Source: Procambarus clarkii
Taxonomy: Eukaryota > Arthropoda > Malacostraca > Decapoda > Cambaridae
Length of the DNA stretch: 64,000 bases
Assembly: GCF_040958095.1 (NCBI RefSeq)
Contig: NC_091195.1
Coordinates: 20,648,132 to 20,712,131 of the forward strand
Direction: 5' to 3'
Numbering within the stretch: position 1 is the first letter of the stretch; every line of letters begins with the position of its first letter. Below are positions 36,411 through 45,690 of this stretch, piece after piece. Below the pieces are notes generated by a model, which did not search any database, had not been told where the DNA came from, and saw nothing but the letters and a program-made list of their open reading frames with translations. Position numbers and translations under genes: made by a program.

Positions 36411-36695
36411 GGCCTGGTAGCCTGGTGGATAGCGCACAGGACTCGTAATTCTGTGGCGCGGGTTCGATTCCCGCACGAGGCAGAAACAAATGGGCAAAGT
36501 TTCTTTCACCCTGAATGCCCCTGTTACCTAGCAGTAAATAGGTACCTGGGAGTTAGTCAGCTGTCACGGGCTGCTTCCCGGTGTGTGTGTGTGTGTGTGT
36601 GGTGTGGAAAAAAAAGTAGTTAGTAAACAGTTGATTGACAGTTGAGAGGCGGGCCGAAAGAGCAAAGCTCAACCCCCGCAAACACAACTAGATGA
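36411..36695 (+). mobile_element. tRNA-headed SINE, head type A, with alternative 3' tail
   Basis: Head GCCTGGTAGCCTGGTGGATA, B-box-like CGGGTTCGATTCCCGCACGA, body to GCTTCCCGGTG, then (GT)n, GTGGAAAAAAAA, ATTGACAGTTGAGAGGCGGG CCGAAAGAGC and CAACCCCCGC. Same architecture as 15700-15955. Confidence 0.85.
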
Positions 36696-37194
36696 ATACA
36701 CACACACAAACCCACACACACACACACACACACGTTAGATGTGGCATCACGCGAGGTGCACGCCACCACACACGTGCTCACCACACCTGAAACACGTGAC
36801 TGTCAACCGCTTACCTGTTGCCCTGTTTGTGTTGATAGCCAGCAAGATATGGCGAGATAGCGCGGCCCCGTCACGACTGGTGGCTCGATTCCCTGCAAAA
36901 TACGTTATCGTCATGCACACAGACGCGGAGAGAATACGCAAAGGAACAGAGGGGTGGCACTGGTGGCATTCTGGCTACCTTGTCACCCATGTGTTCATCT
37001 CACGGCCACAACACGAGAGACGCCTAGTAGGGTCTCTCACCAGCCTAAGTCCATCGAGGGAGCTAAACAGAGACACTGTATTGCAGACTCGTCACGCAGA
37101 CCGCCAGACAGCCCCAAAAATATCACAGACAGTCCCTAAAAGATCACAGACAATCGCAAAAGATCGCAGACAGTTACACTGCAATGGTCCCATA
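36696..37194. other. No reliable gene; open frame without recognised domains
   Basis: A (CA)n tract (36698-36733) is followed by a + frame from 36739 that stays open to 37365. Its first 150 residues match nothing I recognise, and its last part runs into a LINE RNase H region in the wrong frame, so I do not call it a gene. Confidence 0.4.
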
Positions 37195-37620
37195 ATGGAG
37201 AAAATTACCTCTACATTGCTTGAAAATGCGTCTGAGAACATTGAAACCCTTCGCTCTGTGGTACTTCATGCTAGGGATTTTTTATTTGCTATACCCGACT
37301 CTGCCCCGGAAACTCGCCTTAATCATTCGTCGATTAACTTATCAACGGGGTGCCAAGTCATGTAGGCATATTAGGGAATGACATTGCAGATAAAGCTGCA
37401 AAGTTGCAACTAAGTGGAGGAATGTAGATATTTACATACCATAGAGTCTAGCACAGATTAGGAAAATAGATATAGAGCATTGTAGAAGATGTGCAATGAC
37501 CATAATGCCGTAGTTGCAACATCAGGCTATGTGGGTTGGTACAAGAATACGAATCAGCTACAAATCACTTATTTTGACGAAGGCGGGTATATTAGAAGAA
37601 CAAAAGTGCACTTATCATGC
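37195..37620 (+). pseudogene. LINE RNase H-region fragment
   Basis: With frame changes the sequence reads GVPSHVGILGNDIADKAAKL (about 37346-37410), the conserved C-terminal motif of RNase H in non-LTR elements. Further on come DIEHCRRC and WYKNTNQLQITYFDEGGYIR (about 37530-37590), the spacer that precedes the RLRLGY module. Stops interrupt it. Confidence 0.7.
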
Positions 37621-37823
37621 TTTGGTACCCGCATTACGCTTTGGTACCCGCATTACGCTTTGGTACCCGCATTACGCTTTGGTACCCGCATTACGCTTTG
37701 GTACCCGCATTACGCTTTGGTACCCGCATTACGCTTTGGTACCCGCATTACGCTTTGGTACCCGCATTACGCTTTGGTACCCGCATTACGCTTTGGTACC
37801 CGCATTACGCTTTGGTACCCGTC
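37617..37823 (+). repeat. 19-bp minisatellite, about 11 copies
   Basis: The unit is TTTGGTACCCGCATTACGC, nearly invariant. It starts inside the LINE fragment and is followed by sequence that may be its continuation. Confidence 0.96.
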
Positions 37824-38118
37824 TGTACGTGAAATAAGCTTTTAAAGGTTCCAGAGGAAGAAAGGAATAACATTGTGGAGTAATGCCAGACAAACCATTA
37901 TCTAACACAATGTAGAGTTACAAATGGACCATTATCTTACACAACTGCCATCTGTGGAAGTGCATTGGCAGGCCTATGTAGTTATCATGTAGTCTGATAT
38001 ACGTATTAAACTAAGTCAGTATTTGACTTATTATTTGGGTTACAGGATGAGTTGTTTAATGTAAGTTTTTTAGGGAGGGATTTTGTTTGTAATTTTTTTT
38101 TATTTTTTTTTTTTGCAG
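37824..38118 (+). other. Probable non-coding flank ending in a strong 3' splice acceptor (38098-38118)
   Basis: The last 40 nt are almost pure T (TTTATTTTTTTTTTTTTTGCAG), with AG at 38117-38118, which is a near-ideal acceptor for a following exon. This suggests that the receptor transcript has a further 5' exon upstream of 38119, not identified here. A genomic poly-T tract could mimic this. Confidence 0.45.
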
Positions 38119-38570
38119 GTGGTCCTCACGTCATGGTGGGTGTGATGTGGCTGAGACACGTGACGTCAACAATTTCTGATGTCACCCAGTCCCGGCGCCT
38201 GCACATCTTTGCGTCACGGCGCCTGCACATCCTTGCGTCACGGCGCCTGCACATCCTTGCGTCACGGCGCCAGCACATCTTTGCGTCACGGCGCCTGCAC
38301 ATCCTTGCGTCACGGCGCCTGCACATCCTTGTGTCACGGCGCCTCCACATCCTTGGGTCACGGCGCCTCCACATCTTTGCGTCACGACGCCTCCACATAC
38401 TTGCGTCACAGCCCCTGCACATCTTTGCGTCCCGACGACAACATCTAAAACCTCTCTCGACTGTAAAATCTCCTTCCCGAGTACCTTCCGGTGCCAAATC
38501 TCACTGTTGGTGTCTTCAAGAACTGGCACTATCACCGACCTCTGACGCCTCGCTTCCATAGACTATCGTA
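38119..38570 (+). other. Putative 5' UTR of the nuclear receptor with a repeat-encoded uORF
   Basis: Between the acceptor at 38118 and the start codon at 38571 lies a 24-bp minisatellite (about 38190-38430, unit GGCGCCTGCACATCCTTGCG TCAC, about 10 copies). An ATG at 38133 opens a frame through it that encodes an Ala-Ser-Arg-Arg-Leu-His-Ile-Leu repeat peptide of about 142 residues and ends at a TAG at 38559-38561. That frame is the same as the main one, which restarts nine bases later. The assignment as UTR depends on the exon 1 model. Confidence 0.45.
38190..38430 (+). repeat. 24-bp minisatellite, about 10 copies
   Basis: Units vary between CTGCACATC and CTCCACATC, and between TTGCGTCAC, TTGTGTCAC and TTGGGTCAC. 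Open in several frames because 24 is divisible by three. Confidence 0.93.
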
Positions 38571-39251
38571 ATGTCAGGCGCACAAGACGCCGCCCTGATC
38601 GAGCAGACTGTTAGAGCTTCGATCTGGGGCCAGATTTCCCACGATGAAGACCTTTTCACCCAAGCACACCAGATGCTGATCGGGGCGAAGGATGAGATCG
38701 AGGGAGAGTCTTTGGCGAAGCGAGATCCTTGCGAAGTCAATATTTCCTCCACTTCCGACGTGAGGAAAGATGGAGAAAGCGGCGATAAGTGGGTAAGAGA
38801 GACCGCGAAGTCGAAGAGGAAACGCACTTCCGCGGCGCCTAAGACACTTCCACCGCTGCTGCCGATGGCGTCGCGCGAAGTCCGAAGTCCGCAGCCGACT
38901 TCGACGACCCGGGTAGTTACCACAGAGTCACCACGACCTTCACTACGACGTACGCCGTCACCCTGTAGGAGACAGGATGCCATCGGTGCTTCGAAGCGCG
39001 TCTCTCCACCGCCCCTACTGCCTCTCTCCTCAACGCTCTTTACCATGACTCCCGCCTACTCCACCTCCCCTTCTGCGTCTCCTCCGTCGAAACGCTCTAC
39101 GCCCTCTTCCTCGCCGCATTCACGACGCACGCCCACGCCCACCCTGTCAGCCCGAAGGACCTGTCCACCGCCCACCGCGGCCACGCCTCCGTCAGACTCC
39201 TACTCCCCTACACGAGAAGAAATGGAACAGGAACATCGTTTAAAAAAAAGA
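38571..39251 (+). CDS. Nuclear receptor, exon 1 (N-terminal A/B region, residues 1-227)
   Basis: Predicted amino-terminal exon of the nuclear receptor whose DNA-binding domain starts 985 nt downstream. The start ATG at 38571 has a G at -3 and an in-frame TAG at 38559-38561, so an upstream start in this frame would need splicing or read-through. The product is rich in Ser, Pro, Thr and Arg (for example SPSASPPSKRSTPSSSPHSR), with a basic KSKRKR cluster near residues 79-84 that could be a nuclear-localisation signal. This composition suits a disordered AF-1-type region. The donor AAAAAAGA|GTAAGA at 39252 is phase 0 and joins HRLKKR to VCGACGD in exon 2. Without splicing the frame would end at 39285-39287. 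GC content is clearly higher than in the surrounding DNA. The exon is inferred; no homologue of this N-terminus is recognised. Confidence 0.55.
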
Positions 39252-39291
39252 GTAAGAGCCATAGGGAGGATTCTTCATGCGCTGTGATGTC

Positions 39292-39472
39292 TTTTTACGA
39301 AACCTTTACATCTTTCCTCAATCATGATGGTTTAAAACTTTACACTCCATGGTTATTATTGCTATAAATGATCTCATAGTGCTTAAGAGCACATAAACCA
39401 TTTAATAAATGTAAATCTAACAGCCTTATTTGAGGAAAGATGTAACGGTTTCGTATATCAACACTTAAATAC
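39292..39472. mobile_element. Fold-back element related to the MITE family
   Basis: ACGAAACCTTTACATCTTTC CTCAA at the left is inverted at the right as TTGAGGAAAGATGTAACGGT TTCGT. The interior ACCATTTAATAAATGTAAA resembles the interior of the MITEs at 30546 and 43009. The outer terminal repeats of those are missing, so this is a diverged or shorter relative. Confidence 0.7.
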
Positions 39473-39765
39473 GTGTCCATAACTAGTATTTTGATGTTTC
39501 TTTGCATCTTACAATCTCAAAAAAATTATCTCTCACGATAAGCGTTCATATATTTGATTTCTAGTTATCAAAATTTTAATTTTGGATAAATTACTTTCAA
39601 AATAGTAATTCTATTATCATGGCCAGCGACCTAGATAGGTTAGGTGGGTTGCTTGGGGTAGGACGTGTATGGTGAGCAACGGAAACACTTCAATTTTCCC
39701 CTTTAAAGTCCTCGAGAAATAGGGCATGCAGCCCAAAAGTTAAATTTCTAATATGGTCATCAATT
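39473..39765. other. No exon seen within intron 1
   Basis: A GATAGGTTAGGTGGGTTGCT stretch near 39633-39652 resembles one at 33440-33460, indicating an old dispersed repeat. Confidence 0.45.
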
Positions 39766-40205
39766 ATCTTTGTCTCCCCCTACAATTGCATCCATTTTCT
39801 CTGTCTCCCCTATAACTACATACATTTTCTTTGTCTTCCCTAAAACTACATCCATTTTCTCTGTCTCCCCTAAAACTACATCCATTTTCTCTGTCTCCCA
39901 TATAACTACATCCATTTTCTTTGTCTTCCCTAAAACTACATCCATTTTCTTTGTCTTCCCTAAAACTACATCCATTTTCTTTGTCTTCCCTAAAACTACA
40001 TCCATTTTCTCTGTCTCCCCTATAACTACATCCATTTTCTTTGTCTTCCCTAAAACTACACCCATTTTCTCTGTCTCCCCTAAAACTACATCCATTTTCT
40101 CTGTCTCCCATATAACTACATCCATTTTCTTTGTCTTCCCTAAAACTACATCCATTTTCTTTGTCTTCCCTAAAACTACATCCATTTTCTTTGTCTTCCC
40201 TACAA
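39766..40205 (+). repeat. 30-bp pyrimidine-rich minisatellite, about 15 copies, next to the exon 2 acceptor
   Basis: The unit is CATTTTCTTTGTCTTCCCTA then AAACTACATC. Variants read CTCTGTCTCCC and TATAACTACA. The + strand is strongly pyrimidine-rich, and each unit has a CTAAAAC or CTATAAC word like a branch point. The array stops 31 bases before the first base of exon 2. Confidence 0.95.
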
Positions 40206-40236
40206 TATAACAACTAATTCCTGACATTTGGTGAAG

Positions 40237-40415
40237 GTGTGTGGTGCGTGTGGGGACGAGGCTCGCTCCCTGCACTTCGGGGGCCTGGCCTGCGACTCCT
40301 GTAAGGCCTTCTTCAGGAGGGCCGTTGTCAGCAACGCCTTCCCGGGCTTCGTGTGTACCAGCGGCCACAACTGTACTATAACCGTCGAGTCGCGGAGGAG
40401 CTGCCAGGCGTGCAG
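40237..40415 (+). CDS. Nuclear receptor, exon 2 (DNA-binding domain, residues 228-287)
   Basis: Encodes a canonical nuclear-receptor C4 zinc-finger domain that binds a DNA half-site. First finger: CGAC (C229, C232), 13 residues, then CDSC (C246, C249) followed by KAFFRRAV. Second finger: C267-x5-C273-x9-C283-x2-C286, ending SCQAC. The P-box CDSCKA differs from the CEGCKG of most receptors and resembles the CESCKA of HR96, DAF-12 and NHR-8. The D-box loop is TSGHN. The acceptor AAG|GTG at 40236 is phase 0. The donor AG|GTCAGT at 40416 is phase 2 and splits the Arg codon completed by the first base of exon 3. A group NR1J/NR1L-like receptor (HR96 or HR97 type) is my best guess from the P-box alone. 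That it is a nuclear-receptor DBD is close to certain. Confidence 0.93.
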
Positions 40416-40904
40416 GTCAGTATAAAAAAGGCATACATGTATAAATTTAAATAATTTATACATATATAAATTTTTATATCATATTTTGAAAGCGAAGATG
40501 TGTATGTATGGTTCGTCATTGGACAGAATGGTTGTTTGTTCTTATCAAGGTCCTGTTTATGCCCAAACTGAACTGTACGAGGCTACTTTGTTCAGCACGC
40601 CAGTTAACAGCATGATCAATCCGAACTGCTTCTTTACGAGTGATATCCAAACACTCGGGGTAATATAACAGACATTAACACGAGCGAACTGTGAAAAGTT
40701 GACAACATGCCCATGCACTCAGCCCCGGGTCCAGACTCTTGGAATTCCAAATTCATAAATGTCAAATACCAGCAGCATGAGAGCTCAGCATAATAATAAT
40801 AAAAAGACGGGATACAACTGATATACCAGAAGCACTTTAATCAGCAGTTATATCTTCAGTACACAAGGGAGGGTAGTAAAGCACTGGATAAAAGCTATAG
40901 AACG
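40416..40904. other. Start of intron 2; no other feature recognised
   Basis: Short AT stretch near 40437-40480. No repeat family or coding region recognised. Confidence 0.4.
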
Positions 40905-40906
40905 GG

Positions 40907-41119
40907 TTATCTTGAGGTTATCTTGAGATGATTTCGGGGCTTTAGTGTCCCCGCGGCCCGGTCCTCGACCAGATCTCCACCCCCAGGAAGCAGCCCGTGA
41001 CAGCTGACTAACTCCCAGGTACCTATTTACTGCTAGGTAACAGGGGCATTCAGGATGAAAGAAACTTTGCCCATTTGTTTCTGCCTCGTGCGGGAATCGA
41101 ACCCGCGCCACAGAATTAC
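40907..41119 (-). mobile_element. tRNA-headed SINE, head type A, 5'-truncated
   Basis: Tail ATCTTGAGGTTATCTTGAG, full body, then the 3' half of the type A head (GGGAATCGAACCCGCGCCAC). The sequence leaves the family within the head near 41119. Confidence 0.85.
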
Positions 41120-41280
41120 CTTAACCGGGTGCCTTAACATCACACATAATTATTGTGAATGATTAAAAATCAAACCGCCAGTTTTGTGAACAATGAATTT
41201 CACAGCCAGGACACCATAGTTTTACAGCGGGAAGATCATGCTTCATGCAATTACTCAATTGCCATGAGAAAATCAAAGAA

Positions 41281-41375
41281 GGCGCCGATCCTTAACTATA
41301 CGAATCTGTTCTCCCAGCAATGATTGGGTACGTGGTTCTTAAACACTTAACGGGTCGTATTCCAGGGGAAACTAG
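41281..41375 (+). mobile_element. SINE type D, 3' fragment
   Basis: CGCCGATCCTTAACTATACG, TGTTCTCCCAGCAATGATTG and GGGTCGTATTCCAGGGGAAA match the body of the SINE at 16693, which lies immediately before the satellite below. Confidence 0.6.
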
Positions 41376-42172
41376 TGGATAAGTTTTACCATAAGCTATG
41401 GGAAGGGAAAGCTCTCAGCCTGCTAACAAGAGTCAGCAGTCGTCTGCTCCTGTACCCACCTGTGTGTAAAACTAGTAGGGTAAGGCTTACCATAAGCTAT
41501 GGGAAGGGAAAGCTCTCAGCCTGCTAACAAGAGTCAGCAGTCGTCTGCTCCTGTACCCACCTGTGTGTAAAACTAGTAGGGTAAGGCTTACCATGAGCTA
41601 TGGGAAGGGAAAGCTCTCAGCCTGCTAACAAGAGTCAGCAGTCGTCTGCTCCTGTACCCACCTGTGTGTAAAACTAGTAGGGTAAGGCTTACCATGAGCT
41701 ATGGGAAGGGAAAGCTCTCAGCCTGCTAACAAGAGTCAGCAGTCGTCTGCTCCTGTACCCACCTGTGTGTAAAACTAGTAGGGTAAGGCTTACCATGAGC
41801 TATGGGAAGGGAAAGCTCTCAGCCTGCTAACAAGAGTCAGCAGTCGTCTGCTCCTGTACCCTCCTGTGTGTAAAACTAGTAGGGTAAGGCTTACCATGAG
41901 CTATGGGAAGGGAAAGCTCTCAGCCAGCTAACAGGAGTCAGCAGTCGTCTGCTCCTGTACCCACCTGTGTGTAAAACTAGCAGGGTAAGGCTTACCATGA
42001 GCTATGGGAAGGGAAAGCTCTCAGCCTGCTAACAAGAGTCAGCAGTCGTCTGCTCCTGTACCCTCCTGTGTGTAAAACTAGTAGGGTAAGGCTTACCATG
42101 AGCTATGGGAAGGGAAAGCTCTCAGCCAGCTAACAGGAGTCAGCAGTCGTCTGCTCCTGTACCCTCCTGTGT
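41376..42172 (+). repeat. 101-bp satellite, 8 copies
   Basis: The unit contains CTAGTAGGGTAAGGCTTACC ATGAGCTATGGGAAGGG, TCTCAGCCTGCTAACAAGAG and AGCAGTCGTCTGCTCCTGTA. Later units alternate CTCAGCCTGC/AACAAGAG with CTCAGCCAGC/AACAGGAG, a hint of a dimeric pattern in copies 6-8. GTAAGGCTTAC and AGCAG(TCGT)CTGCT are internal palindromes. Confidence 0.95.
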
Positions 42173-42430
42173 AAAAAAAAATAATTGTTGTATACAAGGA
42201 CTTTGCAAAGGCATTTGATAACCATGGCAAGATAACCTATTAAATGAAATCAACAGAAATAACACGACGAATATTCAGTTTCCTGTCAAACAGAATGCAA
42301 ATAGTAATAGAAAAATGAATCAAGTCCAACCAGAGTACTGAGCTTTGCACCTCAGAGCACAGAGAGGTGTCCTTGTACCACTGTTTGTTTTTCTTATTCT
42401 CGTATCAGATATAAACAAAACAAAAACCAA

Positions 42431-42560
42431 ATTTACATCTTTGTAAATTTACATCTTTGTAAATTTACATCTTTGTAAATTTACATCTTTGTAAATTTTC
42501 ATCTTTGTAAATTTACATCTTTGTAAATTTACATCTTTGTAAATTTACATCTTTGTAAAT
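42431..42560 (+). repeat. 16-bp tandem repeat, about 8 copies
   Basis: The unit is TTTACATCTTTGTAAA, itself an imperfect palindrome. Confidence 0.93.
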
Positions 42561-42705
42561 TAAATAAATCTCATACTTTGAGGACGATACAAAAATCAGT
42601 CTGAAAAATGACTTTTATAGAAGACAAAATACAATCTAATACTTTATTATTTTATAAATACAAGAATTGTTACATTCTTATAGCCTTTCGTGGAAGTCCT
42701 TAATC

Positions 42706-42893
42706 TTAATATTCCCCGGAATACGACCCGCCAAATCGTTTAACAACCAGGTACCCATTTTACTGTTGGGTAAACAGAGGCTACAGTTATGGATTGGCGC
42801 CCAGTCAATCCTCCCCCGGCCAGGCTACGAACCTATGACAAAGCGCTCGCGAAACGCCAGGCGAGTGTCTTACCACTACACCACGGAGACTGC
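42706..42893 (-). mobile_element. tRNA-headed SINE, head type D
   Basis: Minus strand: TGGTGTAGTGGTAAGACACT CGCCTGGCG, a loosely conserved B-box GTTCGTAGCCTGGCC, GATTGACTGGGCGCCAATCC and CGGGTCGTATTCCGGGGAAT. No poly-A tail seen. Confidence 0.75.
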
Positions 42894-42939
42894 GAATGTT
42901 TAACAACCATGTTTAACAACCATGTTTAACAACCATGTT

Positions 42940-43800
42940 TAACAAGAATAAATTCCAGGTACTTGGGAATGGTTAAAAAGGAAGAATTTAAACTAAACAC
43001 AGAGTACAGGGGCCAGATTCACGAAGCACTTACGAACCTGGGGCCAGATTCACGAAGCACTTACGCAAACACTTACGAACCTGTACATTTTTTCTCAGGT
43101 CTTTGGCGACTTTGTTTACAATTATTAAACAGTTAATGAGCTCCGAAGCACCAGGAGGCTGTTTATAACAATAACAACAGTTGATTGGCAAGTTTTCACG
43201 CTTGTAAACTGCTTAATAAATGTAACCAAAGCCGTCAAAGATTGAGGAAAGGTGTACACGTTCGTAAGTGCTTGCGTAACTGCTTCGTGAATCAGGCCTC
43301 AGGTTCGTAAGTGCTTGCGTAACTGCTTCGTGAATCTGGCCCCAGGACACAATCATATCTACTCATAGAAGGCAAACAACATGAAAAGCATCTATGAATA
43401 ATGATATCAGGCCGCCTAACGTTCAGTGAGGATAACAAAGATATCAGTCAGGACAATGAAAGGATGGATAACGAGAACCTTCAAATCCAATGGTCCAATC
43501 CCACTAGGATACTGTTTTAAATCACTTGTGTTGTCCCGTCTTGAGTACTGCTCAGTACTCACTTCCCCCTTCAGAGCATTAGAGATCTCTGAACTAGAGG
43601 GAATACAGAGAACATATACGACACGCATAGACGAGATAAAACACCTAAATTATTGGGACCGTCTCAAAGCTCTCCAAATGTACTCACTAGAAAGGAGACG
43701 AGAGAGATACCAAATAATATATACATGGAAGATACTGGAGGGCCAAGTACCAAATTCGCACAGTAGAATAACAACATACTGGAGCGAAAGGTAATGTTAG
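42940..43800 (+). pseudogene. LINE reverse transcriptase C-terminal fragment split by a MITE
   Basis: Before the MITE: YLGMVKKEEFKLNTEY. After it (43426-43794): KISVRTMKGWITRTFKSNGP, LFKSL-like CFKSLVLSRLEYCSVL, SELEGIQR, LNYWDRLKALQMYSLERRRE and RYQIIYTWKILEGQVPN. This is the thumb region following the catalytic palm of a Jockey/CR1-like reverse transcriptase. The post-MITE frame is intact for 122 codons, so this copy is fairly young. The active site lies upstream and is absent. Confidence 0.82.
43009..43343. mobile_element. Palindromic MITE, second copy, with duplicated termini
   Basis: The left terminus GGGGCCAGATTCACGAAGCA occurs one and a half times and the right terminus twice. The interior (CGACTTTGTTTACAATTATT ... 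AAATGTAACCAAAGCCGTCA) matches the copy at 30546. It is inserted between the codons for TEY and TQSYLL of the LINE. Confidence 0.85.
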
Positions 43801-44106
43801 GCTTTAGCTTATCATTATCTACATATAATGATATGCTAATGGTATGCTAAAGCTTATATGATAATAAGATGCAGCTTTATCTTATTTTATTTGTTTATCG
43901 TATTATATTTATCTAATACACTTTATCTAGTTGTATCTTATTATGATAGAGCTTATCATAATATAATTAAATCGGGGAATGTAATACTAAAATCAGGGAA
44001 TGTAAAATATGCTAATTTCAGCAAAACTTTTGCTACTGCATCAACGATTATTTATTTTACATTAGACCTGTATGTAGTCGTTTTGAGAGCGACTCCTGCA
44101 GCACTA

Positions 44107-44340
44107 ATGAACAAATCCACAAGGGCCGTGACGAGGATTCGAACCTGCGTCCGGGAGCATCCCAGACACTGCCTTAAACGACTGAGCTACGACATGGTTA
44201 AAAGGATTGAAACCGACACGTTATTGTGACTCCTCGCCTGCACAGGATGAATGAACAAATCCACAAGGGCCGTGACGAGGATTCGAACCTGCGTCCGGGA
44301 GCATCCCAGACACTGCCTTAATCGACTGAACTACGACAGA
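44107..44340 (-). mobile_element. Two tandem tRNA-derived elements
   Basis: Copies at 44107-44205 and 44249-44338 each read on the minus strand GTAGCTCAGTCG(A/T)TTAAGGC, AGTGTCTGGGATGCTCCCGG, GGTTCGAATCCTCGTCACGG and CCCTTGTGGATTTGTTCAT. They match 14598-14740. The separating stretch (44206-44248) is unrelated. Confidence 0.75.
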
Positions 44341-44517
44341 ACTTTCTCAGTAAGCCTACTCCTGTAATTATACTTGACAATGTTCATCGCTGGACACAAC
44401 AACACGCATGAACATGGCGATGACAGGAAACTATCGTGAGAAAGCGCCAATTAGCCATTAAGATTATATAGTACTTGGAAGGGATCAGGATAAGGATTTA
44501 GGATAGGACAGGGGGGG

Positions 44518-44615
44518 GGGTGCCCAACCACTTCTGGGACGGTCGGGGATTGAACGCCGACCTGAATGAAGCGAAATCGTCGCTCTACCGTCCACCCCAA
44601 GTGGTTAGGCATATA
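44518..44615 (-). mobile_element. tRNA-derived SINE, head type E
   Basis: Minus strand: GGGTGGACGGTAGAGCGACG, GTCGGCGTTCAATCCCCGAC, CAGAAGTGGTTGGGCACCCC. Adjacent to a G9 run on the plus strand. Confidence 0.65.
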
Positions 44616-45180
44616 CAGTACTTTTAATAAAGTCATTGTCAGATGTTTCAGAAAGTTAAGGGGTGGAATTTCATTGTTTCAAATCCCTTTTTCAGCAAAT
44701 TTCTGCCTAAATTCAATTATAAACCGACCTCTCTGTAGGTTTTATATTTCAGTTGCTCCTCAATTACCAATTATTACCTTCAAATTAAGTTTGCTATACG
44801 AATCTCGTCTCGAAATTATGCAAATCAATCATTAGTAACATTTTCAATTACAATTTGTCTAATGTTATACTAAATACTTTGATTGTTACATAGTTTCTTC
44901 AAATGATCAAAAATTCGTAAATCTTATAGTATATTATTGTGTGGTTAAATTAAAATAATTATTTAATGATCTAAAAGCCTAATTCTTTATGAATTTCAAG
45001 ATTTGAGCTTTTTTCTCCAGATTTAGGAAATATTTAAAAAAAAAGTCCCATTGTTAACATCCTGTTTAGCAACTTTGGTTTGATATCATCTGGTTTTGTG
45101 TTATCAAACATTCCATCGAATGTTTTGCCACATTCGTGTTGCTCGGTGTTCAAGGCATTTAAATGTGAGAAGTCTCTAAA

Positions 45181-45183
<3 letters not shown>
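44616..45183. other. No gene seen; AT-rich intronic sequence
   Basis: No repeat family or coding region recognised. Confidence 0.4.

Positions 45184-45276
<93 letters not shown>
45184..45276. repeat. (AT)n microsatellite
   Basis: About 92 bp of perfect AT, immediately followed by a headless SINE body. Confidence 0.95.
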
Positions 45277-45277
<1 letters not shown>

Positions 45278-45407
45278 CTGTTACCTAGCAGTAAATAGGT
45301 ACCTGGGAGTTAGTCAGCTGCCACGAGCTGCTTCCTGGGGGTGGAGGCCTGGTCAAGGACCGGGCCGCGGGGACACTAAAAAAGCCCCGAAATCATCTCA
45401 AGATATC
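45277..45407 (+). mobile_element. SINE body, 5'-truncated
   Basis: CCCTGTTACCTAGCAGTAAA TAGG to GCCCCGAAATCATCTCAAGA. It starts directly at the AT microsatellite. Confidence 0.85.
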
Positions 45408-45552
45408 AAGTTAGCAATTCACCAACAATAGATAACTCGACACGAAAGCTAGTAATTCAAAAGCGGACGACTCTCATCCACTCAACAAATCGTTTAAGGA
45501 CAGAACCATTAATGAAGTTTTAGGTTAGTTAATTTATTATGCATCAAATACC

Positions 45553-45690
45553 CATCTTGAGATTATCTTGAGATGATTTCGGGGCTTTAGTGTCCCCGCG
45601 GCCCGGTCCTCGACCAGGCCTCCACCTCCAGGAAGCAGCCCGTGACAGCTGACTAACACCCAGGTACCTATTTTGCTGCTAGGTAACAGG
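45553..45690 (-). mobile_element. SINE body, 5'-truncated
   Basis: CATCTTGAGATTATCTTGAG tail through to CTGCTAGGTAACAGGG, without a tRNA head. It abuts the dispersed repeat at 45691. Confidence 0.83.

Larger units (their letters stand above)
39252..40236 (+). other. Predicted intron 1 of the nuclear receptor (985 nt)
   Basis: Starts GTAAGAGCC and ends TTGGTGAAG; both ends are phase 0. A branch-point candidate CTAAT at 40213-40217 lies 20 nt before the AG. It holds a MITE-like palindrome (39292-39472) and a pyrimidine-rich minisatellite (39766-40205). Confidence 0.55.

Noticed and set aside
36739-37365. 208-residue + strand open frame as a host gene
   Set aside because: No recognisable domain, low-quality composition, and its 3' part overlaps a LINE RNase H remnant in a different frame.
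38516-39046. Minus-strand frame of 176 residues opposite exon 1
   Set aside because: It is the complement of a GC-rich coding region with no recognisable domain; the plus frame has the start, phase-matched donor and better composition.
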